Positions 43,879-52,909 of a stretch of 64,000 nt of DNA are shown here, one piece after another; within the stretch, counting starts at the first letter, position 1, and every line of letters begins with the position of its first letter. A program made the translations under genes and the position numbers. The notes under the pieces are model-generated. The model had not been told where the DNA came from and did no database searches. It was given only the letters and a program-made list of their open reading frames with translations. The DNA is from Planctomycetes bacterium syqfu (lineage in GTDB: Bacteria; Planctomycetota; Phycisphaerae; Phycisphaerales; Phycisphaeraceae), in contig CP087563.1 of assembly GCA_020974905.1 (NCBI GenBank), forward strand, positions 3,038,001-3,102,000, read 5' to 3'.

Positions 43879-46149
43879 TCATAGAAGTATCCATCCCGTT
43901 CGGGGCTTGGTGCTGCCCTCAACGGTTTGAAACAGAATCCGCTTCTGCTTTCTCAGAGCCTCGAGCACGCTGTCATACATATTGGGACTGGTGGCCAGCT
44001 GTCGGCGCAAACGCCAGTCCGGTGTGGGATACAGACGCTGCTTCCCACTTTCCTGGCAGCGTCGGAGATAACGCAATGCTTTTTTGCAGACGGCATCGAA
44101 CTCGTTGGTACTGACATATTGATAGGCCATGTACAACATACGTTGCACCTGATGTTCAACGAACGCGCTGGCCCAGCGCACGGCATCGACACTGATTTCC
44201 GGTTGAGTGTGGTTTTCGCTGCATGCATAAAGCAGCGCCAGCTTGCGTGCGTTTTCGTTGGCACGGCCCCACACCGTCATCGCCACTTCGTCTTTGCGAT
44301 CTTCGGCTTGAGCATATTCATCATCTGCATGCTGACGGAACTCAGTGATGTGCTGCTTGGCTTCATCGCTGTAGGGCACAATGACGGGCACGGGATAAAA
44401 GCCGATGAGGTTGCCACGGTGTTCGCCTGGTTGATAGTTGCCCCACCAGCGCGCGGTTTCGACAAGGCGGTCGGGCATACTGTCGACAAGTCCCGGTTCC
44501 TGGCCTGGTGAACGTTTACCCGTATCGACGATGACCATGCGGGCAAAGAAGCCGTTAGTAAGCATGCGTTCGGACATGGCCTCGTAATAGTGGGATGGTG
44601 TTGCCGTGCCGAATACAGTGAGATGGGGCTGATGAATCACGCCAGGGATGCGCGGCTTACCCGCTTTGGAACGCATGGAATACATCATGCTGGCTGATGA
44701 GAACAGTTCGAGCAACACGGTCATGATCGATTCGTTGCGAGCATCCTTTGACTTGTTAACGGATTGAAGAATGCCGTCGATCTCATCGGTCTGATACATC
44801 GTGCAGGGCTGAGTAGCCAGTTGATCCTCGATGCCTTCACCGGATGCGAACTTGCGGCACAGCGAATCGGTCATGTTGGCAGCAATGGCCAGGTGGGCAT
44901 TGATCTGGCGTGGGTAGTTTTTTCCGGCAGAGGATGAACCGAGAGCAAGCAGGTAAATATTGGTGCGCAGATCCCCGGCTTCCCGTACTTTGCGCCCACA
45001 TAAATAGGATTGCATGGCCAGTGCGCCACAGAACGCCATACCCAGTGACGGATACGGCGCGTTGGCCATGCAGAAGTCGATTACCTCGCCGATAAAGCCG
45101 GGAATGTAGAGCAGGTTTTCAGGCAGAGGGCCGGGATCGGGCACGGTGGAAGTGACATCGTCCTGTTCATCACCATCGAGAATTCCGGACAGGTCAACAT
45201 CGGAATGATCCACGGCATCGAGATCGTCACCGAAGCCGTACAGCGCCAATGTCCTGCTCGCAGCGGAGAAATCGCCACCGTGTTCCAGCAATGCATACAC
45301 AGCAAACGGCGAATAACCTTGTTCGGGTTCAAACGGGGCTGCATTGGAAGAGAAGACATAGAACACGCGATCCTTGAGTGACGCTGACCAGCAGGTGTCT
45401 TTGCCGGGGCGACGCCAATATTCATTGTCACCGGGTTCTGCCAGTTCCCAACCGTGTGTGCGTAAGAGATCACGCACATCACCATGCTTGTTATAAGCAT
45501 CGCCCGGCCTGTTGAGATTGTGCGAATTGTGGGCCGATGTACCGCACATGTGCGATTTATGCGACATGGCCTGGCTGACATTCGTACCATCAATCACTGG
45601 CGGCAAATACTCATTGAGTTCCCATGCGGTTTTCAGCAACGTATCGCGTTGGGACTCCGTAAGGACAGGCAAGTCGCACAAGTCACCCTGCATCATTTCA
45701 TAACCCGGTGTCGGTGAACAGAGGAACAACCCACCTTCACCACGGGTTTCGATCAAGGTTTGAACCTTATCGTTCACCTTGCGCTGAGCCAGTTTGATGT
45801 TGCCACAGACAGGAACATCACAGCGGTAAATCACATGCATGCCCCCGGAAGGTGTCGATTCGATGACCAGGTGATCACGCAGATCAGGATCGATGCGATC
45901 CATCCATGCTGGGAACAATTCGCCGCCACCGTCAAAATCAATGATCTCCAGATTGCCGGAGACGGTGCCGCAGATAATGCACAGTGCATCGTTCCATGGC
46001 CACATGGCTATTTCATCGAGTTGAGGCAATCGCTGTTGATATTGTTTCCACTTGCCGATGGCAGGACGTTTTTCCACGCGGATTGCTGGCAGGACGGATA
46101 AGCCTGTATTCAAGTAGTTTTCAGCGGTATTCATTAATGGTTCATTCAT
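43879..46149 (-). CDS. Prim-Pol/DUF3987-type primase-helicase (3' end out of frame)
   Basis: About 756 residues from the ATG at 46149, overlapping the upstream stop (TGATG). The N-terminal ~210 residues are an AEP-type primase-polymerase domain: LSVLPAIRVEKRPAIGKWKQ, the DxD motif in LEIIDFDGGGE and SGGMHVIYRCD. The C-terminal ~400 residues are a DUF3987-type P-loop helicase with an atypical loop GSSSAGKN and MYQTDEIDGILQ (Walker B-like). It would start replication forks on the phage genome. The frame ends in TKPRTGWILL, but one base over it continues as RAAPSPERDGYFYELPGRKP for about 55 codons to 43728, the likely real C-terminus. Confidence 0.85.
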   Translation of the reverse strand: MNEPLMNTAENYLNTGLSVLPAIRVEKRPAIGKWKQYQQRLPQLDEIAMWPWNDALCIICGTVSGNLEIIDFDGGGELFPAWMDRIDPDLRDHLVIESTPSGGMHVIYRCDVPVCGNIKLAQRKVNDKVQTLIETRGEGGLFLCSPTPGYEMMQGDLCDLPVLTESQRDTLLKTAWELNEYLPPVIDGTNVSQAMSHKSHMCGTSAHNSHNLNRPGDAYNKHGDVRDLLRTHGWELAEPGDNEYWRRPGKDTCWSASLKDRVFYVFSSNAAPFEPEQGYSPFAVYALLEHGGDFSAASRTLALYGFGDDLDAVDHSDVDLSGILDGDEQDDVTSTVPDPGPLPENLLYIPGFIGEVIDFCMANAPYPSLGMAFCGALAMQSYLCGRKVREAGDLRTNIYLLALGSSSAGKNYPRQINAHLAIAANMTDSLCRKFASGEGIEDQLATQPCTMYQTDEIDGILQSVNKSKDARNESIMTVLLELFSSASMMYSMRSKAGKPRIPGVIHQPHLTVFGTATPSHYYEAMSERMLTNGFFARMVIVDTGKRSPGQEPGLVDSMPDRLVETARWWGNYQPGEHRGNLIGFYPVPVIVPYSDEAKQHITEFRQHADDEYAQAEDRKDEVAMTVWGRANENARKLALLYACSENHTQPEISVDAVRWASAFVEHQVQRMLYMAYQYVSTNEFDAVCKKALRYLRRCQESGKQRLYPTPDWRLRRQLATSPNMYDSVLEALRKQKRILFQTVEGSTKPRTGWILL

Positions 46150-46556
46150 CAGTTGCACATCAGTTCCTTTGTTCGATTCATGGCCGAGTTAGCCAAAGCC
46201 CAATCTTTCCACGCAGCAATCTCTCGCCGCAATCCATTGATATCTGCTGGCTCGGGAGGTGAGATGGTTTTATTCCAGACGGTTCGAATGCTGTCGACGG
46301 TCATCCGTTCCGCATCACCTTCGACGATCAGCACGGTCGCTGGGCATAGCAGTGTCAATCGCTCAAACAGAATCTTCTGGCCAACGCTGATGTTTTGATG
46401 ATCTTTCCATTCAAGGAACAGTAGATTGCCATTGATTTCCGTGACAGCGTCGATGTCGCTGAAGGCGATTCGGCCCGGCAGACAGTCGGCAAACATTTCG
46501 ATCTTGGGACGTTTCTTAAGATTAAAACAGCCCTGCCGATCACAGTTCCAGAGCAT
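46149..46556 (-). CDS. PD-(D/E)XK nuclease-like phage protein
   Basis: 135 residues, ATG at 46556. KIEMFADCLPGRIAFSDIDA, then VTEINGNLLFLEWK forms a D-x(n)-E-x-K type core, the signature of restriction-endonuclease-like nucleases (Asp in FSDID, Glu-Trp-Lys at the end of the strand). VGQKILFERLTLL follows. Lies between the ParB-Dam gene and the primase, coupled to the latter. Likely a small nuclease in replication or recombination; substrate unknown. Confidence 0.75.
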   Translation of the reverse strand: MLWNCDRQGCFNLKKRPKIEMFADCLPGRIAFSDIDAVTEINGNLLFLEWKDHQNISVGQKILFERLTLLCPATVLIVEGDAERMTVDSIRTVWNKTISPPEPADINGLRREIAAWKDWALANSAMNRTKELMCN

Positions 46557-46569
46557 GGGGTTGTACCCG

Positions 46570-47685
46570 TTACTTGGCGGCATAGAACACATCCCCCAAG
46601 TCTTCGAACGCCTTGGTGAATCCATCGATGTTGTTGCCGATGTACAACACCGCCTGCCCCTGTAACGGTGCAGAGGTTTTGTCTGGATGCCAGAAGCGAA
46701 CACGGCCAACAGGGAAGCACACCGCCGATGACACGGACAACAAGGCATGGAACCACTTGGTCTCTGTTGCGTTGTTCACCAGAACTATGGCTTGCGAGGT
46801 GTTGCCAGCCTGGAATTCGTGAACGAGTTTTTCGCAGAATTGCTGAATCAACGGCTGAGCATACGGCGGGTTCATGAACACACGGCCATGCCAGGTTTGT
46901 CGCAAACCGTCATCGTCAGCAGTGAAGATTCGTGTCGCGCCGACAATCCGATTTGCTGCTTGGCTGGAAGCCGGATCAAGATCGATCCCACCCATAACGT
47001 CGGTCGCACGCTCGATGTACTGCGCCGGAGTGTACCATTCGTTGTCGCCCGTGTTGTTGGCGACGTGGGGTTTGGTCACCAACTCGCGAGCATGCTGGAT
47101 TTGCGATGGTGTTGGATTTTCAGGCAGGGAACGCGCGGCCTGCACTACTTCGTTGCGAGCAGGTTTGGTCTGGCCACTGGCGATTTCACGCTGCAAGTCG
47201 AGCTGGTCCACAGCGTCGGCGAATTGGCCGTCGCGCTCAATCGTGACACGACTTACACCGTGCTCTTTGGCCAGATGGTCTGAAGTTTTCAACTTATACT
47301 CATTTTGAGTATAAGTTAGGTCGGTTCTGGCTCCTTGACGTTTGGTTCGGTTGTATCGTCGCCCACGCAGTAGACTCATTTGTTCAGATGATAGATTACG
47401 TCGCCCCAATTGATGGGTGTCGATCCAGTCGGCAGCTGCTGCACGGTCCGGCAGACTGACCGTATGCAATTCATAATCGATGCCGTACCGATCACAGATG
47501 GCTTTACGGTTATGGCCATCAAGCAGAATGCATTGCTCAGCCCATACGATCAGCGGATCGATGCATCCGTCGCGCAGCAGATTCTCTTCCAGGCCGAACA
47601 GTTCCTCATCCGTCAATGGAGGAATGAGGCTCTGGAATTCGTCATCAATGATGACTGGATCGTTTTCAAGACATGTTGTGTTCAT
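46570..47685 (-). CDS. ParB-domain fused to Dam-type N6-adenine methyltransferase
   Basis: 371 residues. Residues ~20-110 are ParB-like (IPPLTDEELFGLEENLLRDG, ILLDGHNRKAICDRYG with the GHxR box) followed by an HTH segment (SDHLAKEHGVSRVTIERDGQ). From ~215 the phage Dam family starts: NEWYTPAQYIERA, GIDLDPASSQAANRIV, GRVFMNPPYAQP (NPPY catalytic motif). It modifies adenines in phage DNA. Second ParB-MTase fusion in this phage; the two could recognise different sites. Confidence 0.93.
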   Translation of the reverse strand: MNTTCLENDPVIIDDEFQSLIPPLTDEELFGLEENLLRDGCIDPLIVWAEQCILLDGHNRKAICDRYGIDYELHTVSLPDRAAAADWIDTHQLGRRNLSSEQMSLLRGRRYNRTKRQGARTDLTYTQNEYKLKTSDHLAKEHGVSRVTIERDGQFADAVDQLDLQREIASGQTKPARNEVVQAARSLPENPTPSQIQHARELVTKPHVANNTGDNEWYTPAQYIERATDVMGGIDLDPASSQAANRIVGATRIFTADDDGLRQTWHGRVFMNPPYAQPLIQQFCEKLVHEFQAGNTSQAIVLVNNATETKWFHALLSVSSAVCFPVGRVRFWHPDKTSAPLQGQAVLYIGNNIDGFTKAFEDLGDVFYAAK

Positions 47686-47696
47686 AAGCTAATCTT

Positions 47697-49418
47697 TCAA
47701 AAAGGAATGTCATCGTCATCGGGCCAGATGTAATCCGGTTCATCTGAGATGCTGTTGGCTGGTACTGCCGTGGGGATTGAGCCCAATTCGTAATTGATAA
47801 TGCGGTCAAATTTTTCACCGGTCACCGAACGCACAGTGATGGATAAGGGTTGGGCCAACGCCCCGGTTTCAGCCAGTTCAACGGCTTGCTCCACGGTGTC
47901 GGGCATGGGTTCATTGGATCTGGCCTGCCACCAGCTTTGAGCTTTTTGCCAGGCGTAACTGCCTTTGGGATGAGCCACGCAGATCCATTCGCTGTGGTAT
48001 TCGTTGAACCCGCAGCGGTAATCAACCCGCAGCGTCTTGGGATGTTCGGGTGGCGCACCACGTTTGGTGTGGATGCTGTAATACACCTCACCCACGTCAT
48101 AGTCTGTCTCGGTGACTTCGCCCGACAGCACACCCGCCGTCGACGCACTGCCATCGTGTTTGTCCCGCTCAGGTGGTGGGAATTCATGGCCGCAGTCTGG
48201 GCAGACGCTGTAGGACGCATGGATCAATGCCTGGCAGTTGGGACATTCCTTGGCCGGTGCTTCGGTATTACCTTTGCGATCAGACTTATCCTTGATCTGC
48301 AAGGCATCAACCGGGCCATGACGCAGGATGTTGCCGCCGAAGTCCAAGACCAGACAGTTGGTTTTGTCCGGATGTAACCGAAAGCCCCTCCCCAGCATCT
48401 GGTAATACAACCCCGGCGAATTGGTCGGACGCAACAATGCAACGCAATCAATGTTGGGAGCGTCGAAGCCGGTGGTCAGCACATTCACATTGACCAGGAA
48501 CTTGAGATCACCTTCCTTGAATCGGCGCAGGATGTCATCGCGGAAAATGCCCGAACTGTCTCCACAGACGAACCCACACTCATGGCCCATTTCACCCAGC
48601 ACGCGCTGCACATGCTGGGCATGTTGTACGCTGGCGGCGAAGATCAGCACCGAACAACGATCTTTCGTCTGCTCGACAATCTCACGACAGGCTGAATGAA
48701 CGAGGCCATCGTCGTCCATCAACGCTTCAACTTCACCAGCGATGAATTCACCACCCCGTATATGCAAACCCGATGTGTCAGCTTTGCGTCTCCCAGCCTT
48801 TGTTTTGAGCGGACAGAGATAGCCTTGGGCAATCAGTTCACGAACACCAACCTCATAACAGACGTGGTTAAGTAGATTGTCTGTTCCGCAGATCGTTCCG
48901 CTTGTCATGCGATATGGCGTGGCCGTTAAGCCAATGAGTCGGACGTTGGGATTGACGATCTTCGCCTCGTTGAGGAACTGCTGATACATGCCCTCACCAT
49001 TGGGTGGAAGCATGTGGCATTCATCCACAAGAATAAGATCAAAACGATCCAATTCCGCAGCTTTGCGATAGACTGATTGAATGCCTGCCACGATGATGTC
49101 ATGCTCCGTATCCCGACTCTTGAGTCCCGCCGAATAACAGCCAATCCGATACCACAGGTCCGGTGCCATCGTGTGCAGCTTGTCCACGGCCTGCTCAATC
49201 AATTCCTTGACGTGAGCCAGGATAAGTACGCGACCATTCCACTTGGACACTGCGTCACGACAGATTGTTGCCATGATGGGTGTTTTGCCCCCAGCAGTCG
49301 GGATGACAACACAGGGGTTGTCATCCCGACTGCGCAGATGCTCATACACGGCATCCACCGCCTCAGCTTGATACGGTCGGAGTTCGATCACAGGTTGTTT
49401 GGCACAAGCCTGTATCAA
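47697..49418 (-). CDS. SF2 helicase, DEAD/ResIII type with zinc ribbon
   Basis: 573 residues. I keep the TTG at 49418 because it has an excellent SD (GAGGAGGTGATC, 7 nt gap) and overlaps the upstream stop. Motifs: Walker A PTAGGKTPIMATI, II LVDECHMLP, III LTATPYR, VI MLGRGFRLHPDK. A Cys4 ribbon follows (CPNCQALIHASYSVCPDCG, ~383-401), and a C-terminal domain (YRCGFNEYHSEWICVAHPKG). Likely unwinds DNA in phage replication or recombination. Confidence 0.93.
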   Translation of the reverse strand: MIQACAKQPVIELRPYQAEAVDAVYEHLRSRDDNPCVVIPTAGGKTPIMATICRDAVSKWNGRVLILAHVKELIEQAVDKLHTMAPDLWYRIGCYSAGLKSRDTEHDIIVAGIQSVYRKAAELDRFDLILVDECHMLPPNGEGMYQQFLNEAKIVNPNVRLIGLTATPYRMTSGTICGTDNLLNHVCYEVGVRELIAQGYLCPLKTKAGRRKADTSGLHIRGGEFIAGEVEALMDDDGLVHSACREIVEQTKDRCSVLIFAASVQHAQHVQRVLGEMGHECGFVCGDSSGIFRDDILRRFKEGDLKFLVNVNVLTTGFDAPNIDCVALLRPTNSPGLYYQMLGRGFRLHPDKTNCLVLDFGGNILRHGPVDALQIKDKSDRKGNTEAPAKECPNCQALIHASYSVCPDCGHEFPPPERDKHDGSASTAGVLSGEVTETDYDVGEVYYSIHTKRGAPPEHPKTLRVDYRCGFNEYHSEWICVAHPKGSYAWQKAQSWWQARSNEPMPDTVEQAVELAETGALAQPLSITVRSVTGEKFDRIINYELGSIPTAVPANSISDEPDYIWPDDDDIPF

Positions 49419-50245
49419 TCGATCACCTCCTCGGGCAGCATGAATTGTTCAACAGTGATCGGGTAAATGCGACGGGGATTTTCACCATTGAGCCAAGCAG
49501 TCAAGACGCGCTCAACCTTGCCGTAAACTTCTTTCTGGAGGGTTCGGTTGCGTGTGCTGCCCATGACCATGAGCTGATTACGCAGCTTGATGATGGTGGG
49601 ATCCCACGGGGTTTCAGACACGCCGGTGGACAGGACACGGCAGAATTGGGCAAGCTCATCATGATCGACGGAGTACCATGCTCGCGCGATCACGGCACGC
49701 ACATAGCCCACAGCAATGCCCTTGGTCTTGGTGGCTACATGGGCTGTTGCAAACTGCACGGCATTGACGTGCCGGTCCATCAGTTGGACTTCTTTGTAAT
49801 ACGCCAACCTTTTGCTGTCGCTCAGGCCACGAATCATTTCGCGCAGAGTTGCTGTATGGTTGGGAGACACGCCATCCAGGCCGAAGAGGCCATTGAGTCG
49901 CATCCGATCCACAACTGTGCGAGCTTTCATGCCGTCAATGGCGTCAACACTTTCAACGGAGATGCCGAAGGACACGGCCATGCGGATGGTGCATCCAGAC
50001 TGGAGAATGGCCCAGAGTCGGTGCTGGCCATCAACCAGAATACCTTGATCACTGAACGCAATCCCCTGATGGGTCATACGCCATTTACCTGCCTCCATGT
50101 CCTGAGCCAGGATGTCGACATGCTTGGGATCGATGCGCCGGTTGCGCACATTGCCTTCGAGCCACTGGGTCGCAATGTCCGGGTTAACGTTCATGTACGT
50201 GGTTTTGACCTGGGGAATGGGTTTACTGGTGAGTGTTGCGATCAT
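49415..50245 (-). CDS. ParB-fold DNA-binding protein
   Basis: 276 residues from the ATG at 50245 (MIATLTSKPIPQV), SD AAGGAAGGAACC. NVNPDIATQWLEGNVRNRRI, then HQGIAFSDQGILVDGQHRLW contains a DGQHR box like ParB/sulfiredoxin proteins; the C-terminal 150 residues are helical. No nuclease or methylase motif. Overlaps the helicase gene (4 nt) and the next ParB gene, so it is translationally coupled in the replication operon. Function not defined. Confidence 0.8.
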   Translation of the reverse strand: MIATLTSKPIPQVKTTYMNVNPDIATQWLEGNVRNRRIDPKHVDILAQDMEAGKWRMTHQGIAFSDQGILVDGQHRLWAILQSGCTIRMAVSFGISVESVDAIDGMKARTVVDRMRLNGLFGLDGVSPNHTATLREMIRGLSDSKRLAYYKEVQLMDRHVNAVQFATAHVATKTKGIAVGYVRAVIARAWYSVDHDELAQFCRVLSTGVSETPWDPTIIKLRNQLMVMGSTRNRTLQKEVYGKVERVLTAWLNGENPRRIYPITVEQFMLPEEVID

Positions 50246-51014
50246 GCTTGGTTCCTTCCTTGCGAGAGATGATGCGAATGGCTTCGGCTGCCAATTGCTG
50301 CATATAAGGTTTGCCATAGAGGCCGATCATGCATTTGGCAGCGAGCTGGGGATTGTTCAAGGGCAGTGACACGGCCCGCATGGGAACGGGGCTGTGTTCA
50401 CTGTGACAGGCTTTGGGACGATAGACTTTTTTAGGTGGTTGAGATGATTCAAGGCGACCGATGTTGCCAATTTGCATCTGAGCTACAGTGCCGTGTTTGG
50501 TCTTATAGGTGCGGGGTTGTGCCGCCGAAGAAGCCGTTTCATTTTTTTGAAAAAATTTCTCACTGTTACTTTGTAACAGTGAGGATCGAAGCCGGTTGAC
50601 TGTTACATGGCTTACACTGCATCGTTTGGCAATCTCACGATCAGACCACTGCGACCATTCTTCGTCTTCCAAGACAAGTAAAATGGCTTTACGCTTGTCC
50701 TCGTTGGTTCGACGCAGGCCATGGGATGCATTGGCACCGACGGAATACAGAATGGCATCTCGGCGTGTACCTTGCTGGACATCAACCGCAATGGCTTCAC
50801 GTTCGGCTCGTTTACTGGCCCAGTAGCGATGAAAGCCATCAGCCAACCAGTAGGTTGAACCATCATGAAACACGGTCACCGGTGGCAGATCGACACCTTC
50901 GTTGTACAGGTCGGCATATTCAGCCACGACGTCTTCATCAATGGCAACACGCGGTTGCGTACCACCGTCGATGCGGATTTGATTGAGTTGGAGCGTTTGG
51001 GTTTCAGTTGTCAT
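50223..51014 (-). CDS. ParB/Spo0J-like protein with HTH (intact paralogue of 1-420)
   Basis: 263 residues from the ATG at 51014 (MTTETQTLQLNQIRIDGG). ParB domain with LADGFHRYWASKR (~57-69), linker GANASHGLRR and an HTH (DREIAKRCSVSHVTVNRL, ~124-141). The C-terminal ~110 residues are positively charged and ends in AAEAIRIISRKEG, probably oligomerising or DNA binding. Its N-terminal 140 residues match the partial gene at 1-420. In phages such proteins bind DNA in replication or partition. Confidence 0.85.
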   Translation of the reverse strand: MTTETQTLQLNQIRIDGGTQPRVAIDEDVVAEYADLYNEGVDLPPVTVFHDGSTYWLADGFHRYWASKRAEREAIAVDVQQGTRRDAILYSVGANASHGLRRTNEDKRKAILLVLEDEEWSQWSDREIAKRCSVSHVTVNRLRSSLLQSNSEKFFQKNETASSAAQPRTYKTKHGTVAQMQIGNIGRLESSQPPKKVYRPKACHSEHSPVPMRAVSLPLNNPQLAAKCMIGLYGKPYMQQLAAEAIRIISRKEGTKHDRNTHQ

Positions 51015-51417
51015 AAAGATGATTACTTTCAAGGCTGGACATTGGGCTGCCACATAACGGGCAACGATGAAGCGGGTACTCTTGGATTCGCACGACAAGT
51101 TGGCCACCGGGAATCGGGAGGCGACGTTGCACAATCAGCATGTCCACCTGCGAATCATCAAGATAGATGCCCGCATGCTGCATCGAATCCAGCGACGCCT
51201 TCTGGATGTTGTCCAGATCACGGCGGCGTCGATCCGGTGGAAACGCATCCATCGCCACGGCCAAACGACCATCTCGTGGTGGTTGGCCGCCCATGCCCTG
51301 ACACTGTGTCATCACCTGCTTGCGATAGGCACGACCTTGGCGACTGATGAGTGTTCTGCCTTTGAAGTGACGCCAGTAGTGATTCACCGACGGTGGGTAA
51401 GGTAAAACTAATTCCAT
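51004..51417 (-). CDS. rusA: RusA-family Holliday junction resolvase
   Basis: 137 residues from the ATG at 51417 (MELVLPYPPSVNHYWRHF). The RusA family pattern is clear: PPSVNHYW at the N-terminus, DRRRRDLDNIQKASLDSMQH with the catalytic Asp residues (~70-89), and GIYLDDSQVDMLIVQR. A C-terminal Cys pair (RCPLCGSP) is an added knuckle. It resolves four-way junctions made by the recombination genes next to it. The start overlaps nothing upstream; the end overlaps the next ParB gene by ~11 nt. Confidence 0.93.
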   Translation of the reverse strand: MELVLPYPPSVNHYWRHFKGRTLISRQGRAYRKQVMTQCQGMGGQPPRDGRLAVAMDAFPPDRRRRDLDNIQKASLDSMQHAGIYLDDSQVDMLIVQRRLPIPGGQLVVRIQEYPLHRCPLCGSPMSSLESNHLYDN

Positions 51418-51428
51418 GTGACACCCCC

Positions 51429-51905
51429 TTATCGCTTCCACGGTGCGGGGCCATCAGACACCGGTTTCTGTTGGGATTGGGAAGACGACGTGTTGCTGGT
51501 ACCGGGGGATTGCTTGGGCTCAAAGCCCTTGATCTCATTAGTCAGTTCGTCGTTGTCAGTCCGTTTTTTCAGCTTCACGTTGACCACAAGTGGCAAGTTG
51601 TGAAGATCAGTGCTGTCCTTGGGCTGCATGACATTTACCGCGCGGCAGATGGCAGACAGATCGCCACGTGCAATTTTGACTGCCGTGGCATTGGGATTGT
51701 CCAGATTCAAACGAGTCCACAGCACGCGCCCTTTGAAGTCACCTTCCAGAATGCTGAGAGTGAGTTCCAGGTAGCTGCCATTGTTAGCCTTGTTTCGTTT
51801 TGTCTCTGAAGCAGTAATCGCTGCCAGGTATTTGCCTGCCGGGATCGGTTCGAATGCTGTGTTGGGTTCGACATCGTTTGCGTTGAAGCCATTGAGATTA
51901 GCCAT
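51429..51905 (-). CDS. DUF669 protein, ssDNA-binding-like
   Basis: 158 residues. FNANDVEPNTAFEPIPAGKY and NNGSYLELTLSILEGDFKGR match DUF669, a phage family found next to recombinases and thought to be an SSB analogue. The C-terminal ~35 residues are Ser/Gln/Pro-rich (SNTSSSQSQQKPVSD), like the disordered tails of SSBs. SD GGAG before the ATG at 51905. Confidence 0.9.
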   Translation of the reverse strand: MANLNGFNANDVEPNTAFEPIPAGKYLAAITASETKRNKANNGSYLELTLSILEGDFKGRVLWTRLNLDNPNATAVKIARGDLSAICRAVNVMQPKDSTDLHNLPLVVNVKLKKRTDNDELTNEIKGFEPKQSPGTSNTSSSQSQQKPVSDGPAPWKR

Positions 51906-51964
51906 AGAGATATTGCTCCATTAAGGGAAAAATGGTTTGATCGTTGGTTGAGATAAAAGTGGGG

Positions 51965-52762
51965 TTAATGTTTGTGTTTGGTAGTTTGATTGGACATAGG
52001 TTTGTCGGCCTGCATCATCGCTTCCATCAAGGCAAACCATGACAGTGGCAACTCCGTCGGCAAGCCATAACGGTTCTTGGCAATGCATGCTGGACTGCCG
52101 ACGCATCGCATGACGCGCTCACCGCCATCCTTGCCCAAGCCGGAAGCCAGTGTGCGGTTGCGATTGAAGCCAGCGTCCTCGGTCTTGGTGATGATCTTAC
52201 GTGTGGCAAACAATACGGCATCGGCCCACTCAGTGAGAACCGCATTGGCATGCTTATGCAGACGCGGGGAAAAACGGTCATATGCCCCGACCTCCGGATC
52301 GGAGAAGGTTTCGACCTTGGCGTGCGCCAGCAAGATGATGCACATGTTTTGCTTGGTGCGTAACGTATCCAAGCCAGTAAGCAGCATGCGCCAGTGTGTC
52401 AAGGCATGGGTGTAACCACGAGCATAACCGCCATCGACTTTTTCAATACTGTTGACGCCATAGTCCTTGCAGAGACGATCCCAGATCAGGCGTTCGAGCC
52501 AGTCGAGGGAATCGATCACCAATGTCTGGTATTCATGCTGTTCCTTGATCAAAGAGTCGATGGCGTTAATGACATCGTCATACGTGGTGGCCAGCGGAAA
52601 ACTGGCGCAATCGATCTGATCAAGGCCATCTTCGGTTTGGATGAAGATGGGCACGGGCGCCTGCGATGCCGTGGTGGATTTACCAATGCCCTCAGTACCG
52701 TAGAGAATGATGCGTGGTGGTGATTGACGTTTGCCAGTGTGGACTTGTTGCAATAAGGACAT
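51965..52762 (-). CDS. RecA-like AAA ATPase (Sak4/phage nucleotide-binding type)
   Basis: 265 residues from the ATG at 52762 (MSLLQQVHTGKRQSPPR). Walker A IILYGTEGIGKSTTASQ (~18-34), Walker B TLVIDSLDWLERL (~85-97), CIILLAHAKVETF (~140) with sensor-like residues. AAA_24/Sak4 proteins load or replace RecA in phage recombination. It lies between the DUF669 protein and the RecE-like exonuclease; together they form a recombination cassette. Confidence 0.9.
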   Translation of the reverse strand: MSLLQQVHTGKRQSPPRIILYGTEGIGKSTTASQAPVPIFIQTEDGLDQIDCASFPLATTYDDVINAIDSLIKEQHEYQTLVIDSLDWLERLIWDRLCKDYGVNSIEKVDGGYARGYTHALTHWRMLLTGLDTLRTKQNMCIILLAHAKVETFSDPEVGAYDRFSPRLHKHANAVLTEWADAVLFATRKIITKTEDAGFNRNRTLASGLGKDGGERVMRCVGSPACIAKNRYGLPTELPLSWFALMEAMMQADKPMSNQTTKHKH

Positions 52763-52909
52763 GAATCGAATTCCTAGATATGATGATCGTGACCAATACA
52801 AACAGTCGCCTGCTCCGAACTCCCCGCCCCGAATACTCCAAGGGCGGGGAGAGGCGACATTCCGATGAGGTTCGGAAAAACTTCCGGGGGACGGGGCAAC
52901 TTCTGGGGG

